Below are positions 59,141-64,000 of a stretch of DNA of 64,000 nucleotides, piece by piece. The notes beneath the pieces are model-generated. The model ran no database searches, was not told where the DNA came from, and saw only the letters and a program-made list of their open reading frames with translations. The translations under genes and the position numbers were made by a program. Numbering within the stretch: position 1 is the first letter of the stretch; every line of letters starts with the position of its first letter. Origin of the DNA: Pelagibius sp. GTDB taxonomy: Bacteria > Pseudomonadota > Alphaproteobacteria > Kiloniellales > Kiloniellaceae. The stretch covers positions 88,154 through 152,153 of the forward strand of contig NZ_JANQKD010000015.1 of NCBI RefSeq assembly GCF_028281305.1. Direction: 5' to 3'.

Positions 59141-60283
59141 ATGCAGTTCGACCGTCGCAGTCTGTTGAGGTATTCCGCCGCTGCCGGGGCCCTCGGCCTC
59201 GCCGGCCCTCTCGCAGGTCCCGCCTTGGCGGCGCGCGAGAAGGAACTGAACATCCTTTGCTGGGAAGGCTATAACTCCGATGAGGTGCTGGACCCCTTCC
59301 GCCGCAGCACCTCGGCCGATGTCTCCGCCGAGAGCGGCACTTCCGACCCGGACATGATCAACAAGCTGCGCGCCGGCGAAGTGAACGTCTGGGACGTAAT
59401 CAACGTGAACCAGCCCTGGGCCCGCGACGAGATGTGGCCGGAGGGGCTGATCAAGCCGCTGCCGAAGGACCGCTTCGAGCCCTTCTTCGCCGACATGATG
59501 GCGCCCTTCAACGAAAACTATAAATGGTGCTACTCCGAAGACGGCGCCAACCTGCTGGGTATCATCCAGCGCTTCGGGCCCTTCAACTTTGTGGTCAACA
59601 CCGACAAGGTGAGCCGCGCGACGGCAGAGGACGAAGGCTTCAACCTGTTCAACGAAGCCTCCAACGCCGGGCGTTTCGGCATCCTCACCTACGACAACTG
59701 GAACATTTTCCACATGTGCATCGGCGCCGGGCTCGACCCCTTCGTCCCGCACAGCGAGGCCGAGATCGCCGCCTTCGAGAAGACGGCGCGGGCCTGGTTC
59801 AAGGGCGCGAAGCTCAAGACCGATGACCTGGTGGCCATGAACCTGGCGCTGATCAACGGCGAGATCGACTTCTACCTGACCGGCGGCACCTACACCGCCA
59901 GCCCGGCGCGCCTGGACGGTTCCACCAACATCCGCGGCATCACCCCCAAAAAGGGCCCCCTGGCCGGCGGCAAGGGCGGCATCACCTGGGTGGAGGTGAC
60001 TTCCGTGGTGAACAACCCGCAGGTCTCCCCCCTTGCCTATGACTTCCTGGAATACGTGCAGGCCCCGGAGGTCAGCCACGCGGTGGCCTTTGCCGAGGGC
60101 ACCTACAATCCGGTCACCCAGATGGGCAACAAAGAGGTCTTCGACCTGTTCTCCAGCGAGGAACTGGACGCCATCCAGTGGGACAGCCTGGAGGAGGAAC
60201 TCTCCAACACCGTCGACTATCAGATCAATCCGGACTACGAGGTGATGGATAAGATTTATAATGCCGCCAAGCGCGAGGCCTAG
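59141..60283 (+). CDS. ABC transporter substrate-binding protein (PotD/spermidine-putrescine type, Tat-exported)
   Basis: 380 residues. A twin-arginine signal MQFDRRSLLRYSAAAGALGLAGPLAGPALAA precedes a family 1/PotD-like receptor: KELNILCWEGYNSDEVLDPFRRSTSADVSAESGTSDPDMINKLRAGEVNVWDVINVN, YDNWNIFHMCIGAGLDPF and LAYDFLEYVQAPEVSHAVAFAEGTYNPVTQ. ATG 59141 has GGGGAG upstream; the track's 58475 start is spurious. Ligand may be a polyamine, but binding-site residues cannot be verified here. First gene of a five-gene operon. Confidence 0.9.
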   Translation: MQFDRRSLLRYSAAAGALGLAGPLAGPALAAREKELNILCWEGYNSDEVLDPFRRSTSADVSAESGTSDPDMINKLRAGEVNVWDVINVNQPWARDEMWPEGLIKPLPKDRFEPFFADMMAPFNENYKWCYSEDGANLLGIIQRFGPFNFVVNTDKVSRATAEDEGFNLFNEASNAGRFGILTYDNWNIFHMCIGAGLDPFVPHSEAEIAAFEKTARAWFKGAKLKTDDLVAMNLALINGEIDFYLTGGTYTASPARLDGSTNIRGITPKKGPLAGGKGGITWVEVTSVVNNPQVSPLAYDFLEYVQAPEVSHAVAFAEGTYNPVTQMGNKEVFDLFSSEELDAIQWDSLEEELSNTVDYQINPDYEVMDKIYNAAKREA

Positions 60284-60312
60284 TGGCGGGAAAGCCGCAC
60301 TAGGTCGGTTCT

Positions 60313-60356
60313 CCTCCGGTGGCCCAAAGGCCGCCGGAGGCTGGACCTTCCGGTCC
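60313..60356 (+). other. Two intercistronic hairpins between the PotD-like and PotA-like genes
   Basis: CCTCCGG-T-GGCC/GGCC-G-CCGGAGG with a 4-base loop (60313-60340), then GGACC-TTCC-GGTCC (60343-60356). Both lie in the 128-base gap after the binding-protein stop, without a T-tract. Confidence 0.65.
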
Positions 60357-60411
60357 GCAGCCGCCAGTGTGATCGGGCCGCCTTTCCAAAGGCCGACGAA
60401 AGGGCGTTAGT

Positions 60412-61488
60412 TTGGCCGACCCCATCCTCAGGCTGTCGCAGCTATCGAAGCGCTTCGGCCAGTTCGCAGCAGTCAAGGACATCGATCTCGCCATCGACGA
60501 GGGCGAGTTCTTCACCATCGTCGGGCCCTCCGGCTCCGGCAAGACAACGCTTATCCGCATGCTGGCCGGCCTGGAAGAGCCCAGCGGCGGAGAGATCCTG
60601 CTGCGCGGGCAGCGCATCAACGAGACGCCGGCCAACCGGCGCCCGACCTGCATGGTCTTCCAGTCTCTCGCCCTCTTTCCCCACCGCTCCGTCGGCCAGA
60701 ACATCGAGTTCCCCCTGAAAATGCGCGGCGTACCGCCGATGCAGCGCCGCGAACGCGCCGACGAACTGCTGCGTCTGCTGCGCCTGCCGGAGGACTACTA
60801 CGGCAAGCAGGTCAGCCAGTGTTCCGGCGGCGAGCGTCAGCGCATTGCCCTGGCGCGCGCACTGGCTTTCGATCCGGAGATCCTGTTCTTCGACGAACCG
60901 CTCTCGGCCATCGACTTCCGCCTGCGCAAGACGCTGGAGAAGGAACTGAAGGACCTCCACCGGGAGACCGGCAAGACCTTCATCTACATCACTCATAGCC
61001 TGGAAGAGGCCATGGTGATGTCGGACCGCATCGGCATCATGCGGGCCGGCGAACTGGTGCAGGTCGGTGCGCCGGACGAGATCTATTCCCGCCCCGCCAA
61101 CCGCTTCGTCTCGGAGTTCATGGGCGAGGTCAACGTTCTGGAGGTGAAGCCCAACGGCGCCGGGCTGCACTGCCCCGCCTTGGGCGCGACGCTGCAGGGT
61201 CCGGGCGGCCAGGGCGGCCCGGGCGACCAGGGCGACTTCGCCGGCGGCTATCTCGTGATCCGGCCCGAGTACCTGCGCTTCCTCGGTCCCGGCGAGACGG
61301 CCGAGAACCAGATTGAAGGCGTGCTCTACAACGAGTACGCCCTGGGCAGCCGCATCCAGTACCAGGTGCGGGTCGGCGAGGCCGTCTTCCTGGTGGAGAA
61401 GCTGCGCGAGCAGCGCTACGAGGGCCAGCTCGACGACCGGGTCGTGATCGGCTGGGAGGCACGCGACAGCGTGCTGGCGCCGGAATGA
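60412..61488 (+). CDS. ABC transporter ATP-binding protein (PotA type)
   Basis: 358 residues from a TTG start with AAAGGG upstream. Walker A GPSGSGKTTLIRMLAGL, Q-loop MVFQSLALFPHRSV, signature QCSGGERQRIALARALA (Cys in place of Leu at the first position), Walker B ILFFDEPLSAIDF, H-loop TFIYITHSLEEAMVMSDR, then a TOBE_2 C-terminal domain. The C-terminal domain holds a Gly-rich stretch (GPGGQGGPGDQGD) not usual in PotA. ATGA overlap with the first permease. Confidence 0.92.
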   Translation: MADPILRLSQLSKRFGQFAAVKDIDLAIDEGEFFTIVGPSGSGKTTLIRMLAGLEEPSGGEILLRGQRINETPANRRPTCMVFQSLALFPHRSVGQNIEFPLKMRGVPPMQRRERADELLRLLRLPEDYYGKQVSQCSGGERQRIALARALAFDPEILFFDEPLSAIDFRLRKTLEKELKDLHRETGKTFIYITHSLEEAMVMSDRIGIMRAGELVQVGAPDEIYSRPANRFVSEFMGEVNVLEVKPNGAGLHCPALGATLQGPGGQGGPGDQGDFAGGYLVIRPEYLRFLGPGETAENQIEGVLYNEYALGSRIQYQVRVGEAVFLVEKLREQRYEGQLDDRVVIGWEARDSVLAPE

Positions 61489-62399
61489 CCGCCGCCACCG
61501 AGAGCACCCTGAGCGACAGTACGAGACCCGCGCCGCGCCCGCAGCGGCGCCTGCGCAACCCCGGGCTACTGGCGGCGCTGCCGGTGCTGATCTTCCTGGC
61601 GCTGGCCTTCGCCGCACCCCTGCTGGCCGTGCTCGGCTACTCCTTCATGCCGGAAGGCACCTTCGATTTCACCTTTCCGCCGACCATCGAGAACTATCAC
61701 ACCGTCTTTTCCGGCAGCTACTATATCTCCTTCGTCAAATCGCTGGGGCTGGCGCTGGTCACGGTCGCCCTGCTGATGGTGATCTGCTGGCCCATCGCCT
61801 ACGGCATGGCCAAGATCTTCGGCCGCTGGGCCAACCTGATGACCCTGGCCATCGTGATTCCGCTTTTCGTTTCCGAGAACATCCGCCTCTTCGGCTGGGT
61901 GCTGTTTCTCATCAAGGGCGGCGTGCTGCTGGGCAGCCTGCAGACCTGGCTGGGCATCGAGGCTGAGAGCATTCTCTACGACGTGCCAGCCATCGTGCTG
62001 GGGCTGGTCTACGTCTACCTGCCCTTCACGCTGTTTCCCATGGTGCTCGGCATTTCCATGGTCTCCCGCGAGGTGACCGAGGCGGCTTTCGATATGGGTG
62101 CCTCGCGCTGGCAGGTGTTCCGCGAGGTGGAGCTGCCGCTGGCCATGCCGGGCATCCTCATTGGCGGTCTCCTGACCTTCATCCTCTCGCTCGGTTCGCT
62201 GGCGGAATCCAAGATCCTCGGCGGCCAGGCTGTCATCATGATCGCCGACGAGATCGAGACCGCCTTCACTTTCGGGCAGAACTGGCCGCTGGGCTCGGCA
62301 CTCTCGGTGCTGCTCATCCTCTTCTCCGGCACCCTGGTCATCACCCTGCTGAACTGGGTCGACCTCGACCGCATCCTGGGGCGCGGCCGCGATGACTGA
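61485..62399 (+). CDS. ABC transporter permease (PotB type)
   Basis: 304 residues with six helices. Starts RNPGLLAALPVLIFLALAFAAPLLAVLGYSFMPEGTFDFTF; EAA loop VSREVTEAAFDMGASRWQVFREVELPLAMPGILIGG; the PotB-like SENIRLFGWVLFLIKGGVLLGSLQTWLG segment. Overlaps the ATPase by four bases and the next permease by eight. Confidence 0.93.
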   Translation: MTAATESTLSDSTRPAPRPQRRLRNPGLLAALPVLIFLALAFAAPLLAVLGYSFMPEGTFDFTFPPTIENYHTVFSGSYYISFVKSLGLALVTVALLMVICWPIAYGMAKIFGRWANLMTLAIVIPLFVSENIRLFGWVLFLIKGGVLLGSLQTWLGIEAESILYDVPAIVLGLVYVYLPFTLFPMVLGISMVSREVTEAAFDMGASRWQVFREVELPLAMPGILIGGLLTFILSLGSLAESKILGGQAVIMIADEIETAFTFGQNWPLGSALSVLLILFSGTLVITLLNWVDLDRILGRGRDD

Positions 62400-63210
62400 G
62401 GCCCGAAAGAAACGCATCACCCATGGCCTGATGGCCGCCTGGTCGGGATCGATCATCGTCTTCCTCTACCTGCCGATCCTCTGCGTGGTACTCGCCTCCT
62501 TCTCCAGGCAACGCTACTTCCGCTTCCCGGTTCCGGCCTTCGATACCAAGTGGTACGACCGCGCCTTCTCGTCGCTGACGGTGCGCGACCTGGTTTCCAC
62601 CTCTCTCAGCATCGCGCTGCTGGTCGCCCTCATCTCGGTGATCCTGGCCTTCTTCGGCGCCCTGGCCTTCGCCCGCTTCGACTGGCGCGGCCGGCGGATC
62701 TATCAGCGCCTCGTGCTGCTGCCGATTTTCTTTCCCCAGGCCGTGCTCGGCCTGGCCCTGCTCATCTGGTTCTCGTCGGTCGGGATCATTCCCGACTGGC
62801 GGACGGCGGTGATCGCGCACCTCGTTTGGATCGTGCCGATCGTGACTCTTGTCATCTCTATCCAGGCTTATTCGTTCGACCCCGCCTTGGAGGAGGCCGC
62901 CTTCGATCTCGGTGCCACGCGCTGGCAGACCCTGAAGGAGGTCACGCTGCCGGTGCTCTGGCCGGGCGTTGTCTCCGGCGGGCTCTTCGCCTTCCTGCTG
63001 TCCTGGGGCAACTTCCCGCTGTCGCTCTTCACCACCGGCGCCGACCAGACCGTGCCGGAGTGGCTCTATGCCAAGATGGTCTCGGGCTACACGCCGCTGG
63101 TGCCGACCCTGGGCGCGCTCACCACCTCGGGCGCCGCGCTGGTGCTGATCCTCGGCTACGGCAGCTGGATGCTGCTGCGGCGCCGAAAGTCACAAAGGGC
63201 ATCGCCATGA
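62392..63210 (+). CDS. ABC transporter permease (PotC type)
   Basis: 272 residues with six helices: SGSIIVFLYLPILCVVLASFSRQRYFRFP, EAA loop YSFDPALEEAAFDLGATRWQTLKEVTLPVLWPGVVSGG, and the PotC-like FLLSWGNFPLSLFTTGADQTVPEWLYAKM. Forms the channel with the PotB-type subunit. The ATGA overlap with the oxygenase gene couples transport and metabolism. Confidence 0.93.
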   Translation: MTEARKKRITHGLMAAWSGSIIVFLYLPILCVVLASFSRQRYFRFPVPAFDTKWYDRAFSSLTVRDLVSTSLSIALLVALISVILAFFGALAFARFDWRGRRIYQRLVLLPIFFPQAVLGLALLIWFSSVGIIPDWRTAVIAHLVWIVPIVTLVISIQAYSFDPALEEAAFDLGATRWQTLKEVTLPVLWPGVVSGGLFAFLLSWGNFPLSLFTTGADQTVPEWLYAKMVSGYTPLVPTLGALTTSGAALVLILGYGSWMLLRRRKSQRASP

Positions 63211-64000
63211 CCATTCACCTCGACGAAAGCCTGCGCGGCGAACGGGTGCCGCTGGAGAAGATCCCGGTGATCGACTTCGGCCCCTTCCTGACCGGCGACC
63301 TCGCGGCGCGCCAGGCCGTCGCGCGGGAGATCGGCGCCGCCTGCCGCAACATCGGCTTCTTCTATCTGGCCAACCACGGCATTGCGCCGGATCTGGTGGC
63401 GCGCAGTTTCGCAGAGGCGAAGCGCTTCTTCGACCAACCGCTGGAAGCCAAGCTCGCCATCGACATCGAGCGCTCGCCCTGTCACCGCGGCTACTTCAAA
63501 CTGGGCGGCGAGAACCTGGACCCGGGCAAGCAGACCGAGGCCGGCGACCTGAAGGAAGGCGTCAAGATCGGCCGCGACCTCGCCCCCGACCATCCGCTGG
63601 TGCAGGCCGGGCTGCCGCTGCACGGCCCCAACCTCTGGCCCGACAACCTGCCGGGCTGGCAGGGGGCCATGCAGTCCTACTTCGATGCGCTGACCGGCCT
63701 GGGGCGGCAGATCATGCACGCCTTCGCCCTCTCCCTCGGCCTCGACGAGTGCCACTTCGACCGCGATCTCACCGACCCCATGGCGACCCTGGGGCCCCTG
63801 CACTACCCGCCGCAGCAAGGCGCCATCACCGAAAAGCAGATCGGCGCCGGCGCCCATACCGACTTCGGCTGCCTGACCATCCTGGCGCAGGACAGGAACG
63901 GCGGCCTGCAGGTGAAGAATGCCGCCGGCACCTGGATCGACGCGCCGCCCATTCCGGGCGCCTTCGTCATCAACATCGGCGACATGATGGCGCGCTGGAC
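63207..64000 (+). CDS. 2-oxoglutarate-Fe(II) oxygenase, isopenicillin N synthase family (3' end outside window)
   Basis: The first ~264 residues are present. Seen: KIPVIDFGPFL, ACRNIGFFYLANHGI, RGYFKLGGENLDP, GPLHYPPQ, the HxD iron motif GAGAHTDFGCLTILAQDRNGGLQVKN, and IPGAFVINIGDMMARW. The distal His-Arg should lie just past the window end. Such oxygenases hydroxylate or cyclise small molecules. The four-base overlap with the permease implies it acts on the imported solute or its product. It is truncated only by the window boundary. Confidence 0.9.
   Translation, partial: MTIHLDESLRGERVPLEKIPVIDFGPFLTGDLAARQAVAREIGAACRNIGFFYLANHGIAPDLVARSFAEAKRFFDQPLEAKLAIDIERSPCHRGYFKLGGENLDPGKQTEAGDLKEGVKIGRDLAPDHPLVQAGLPLHGPNLWPDNLPGWQGAMQSYFDALTGLGRQIMHAFALSLGLDECHFDRDLTDPMATLGPLHYPPQQGAITEKQIGAGAHTDFGCLTILAQDRNGGLQVKNAAGTWIDAPPIPGAFVINIGDMMARW

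Overview
The window is high-GC DNA with dense, strand-grouped operons, four-base ATGA gene overlaps and strong GGAGG-type ribosome sites. The gene families point to a metabolically versatile alphaproteobacterium: a two-subunit tungsten/molybdenum formate dehydrogenase, tripartite tricarboxylate transporters, a GlpSTPQUV-type ABC system, split DhaKLM with its own HPr and EI, and several polyamine or peptide type ABC systems. A Rhodospirillales-like lineage is my guess, but no marker gene here fixes the taxon. I see no rRNA, tRNA, CRISPR array, phage module or intact insertion sequence.

Layout. 1-7.4 kb is mixed: 3' end-truncated zwf (minus), a periplasmic PQQ-type aldose dehydrogenase, a histone-deacetylase-like amidohydrolase, a GNAT acetyltransferase, a TPR-like orphan, an AraC regulator, and an SDR coupled to an AlaX editing protein. 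7.7-26.1 kb is a minus-strand array that I read as an oxalate/formate island. In transcription order it holds a FadR-type GntR regulator, oxc, frc, a formyl-THF-hydrolase-like protein, ftfL, a tandem UspA protein, TctC-TctB-TctA, a divergent SucC/SucD-like ligase, and the formate dehydrogenase beta/gamma fusion and alpha subunit. Three copies of a FadR-type palindrome (TGGTATACMA) lie upstream of gntR, tctC and the sucC-like gene and tie the island together. 26.3-40.1 kb is a second minus-strand unit: LacI regulator, TIM-barrel isomerase and Gfo/Idh/MocA dehydrogenase, then a GlpV-P-Q-U-T-S type ABC importer that runs directly into dhaL-dhaM-HPr-EI-HTH-dhaK. 40.2-49.2 kb holds two glutamine-synthetase-like ligases, a Na/Pi cotransporter, a xylulokinase-SDR pair, a lone CheY-like receiver, and an unrecognised cysteine-rich protein adjacent to a TauD-like oxygenase. 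49.2-57.1 kb is an Opp/Dpp-type ABC importer with an embedded cytoplasmic alkaline-phosphatase-fold phosphodiesterase and an RpiR regulator. 57.3-64 kb is a divergent locus: DeoR regulator and unknown TIM-barrel protein on one side; a PotDABC-like importer and a 2OG-Fe(II) oxygenase (cut by the window end) on the other.

How the genes work together. In the island, oxalate would be imported (TctABC is the candidate), activated by Frc, decarboxylated by Oxc to formyl-CoA plus CO2, and the formyl group recycled by Frc to formate. Formate is then oxidised by the NAD-linked formate dehydrogenase or activated by FtfL to 10-formyl-THF. Two genes are not explained by the textbook pathway: the formyl-THF-hydrolase-like protein and the SucCD-like ligase. 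They could shuttle formyl groups between CoA, THF and free formate with energy conservation, and are the best candidates for undescribed biochemistry here. A second cross-window pattern is that each of the four solute-binding-protein genes is followed by a strong intercistronic hairpin before the next transporter gene.
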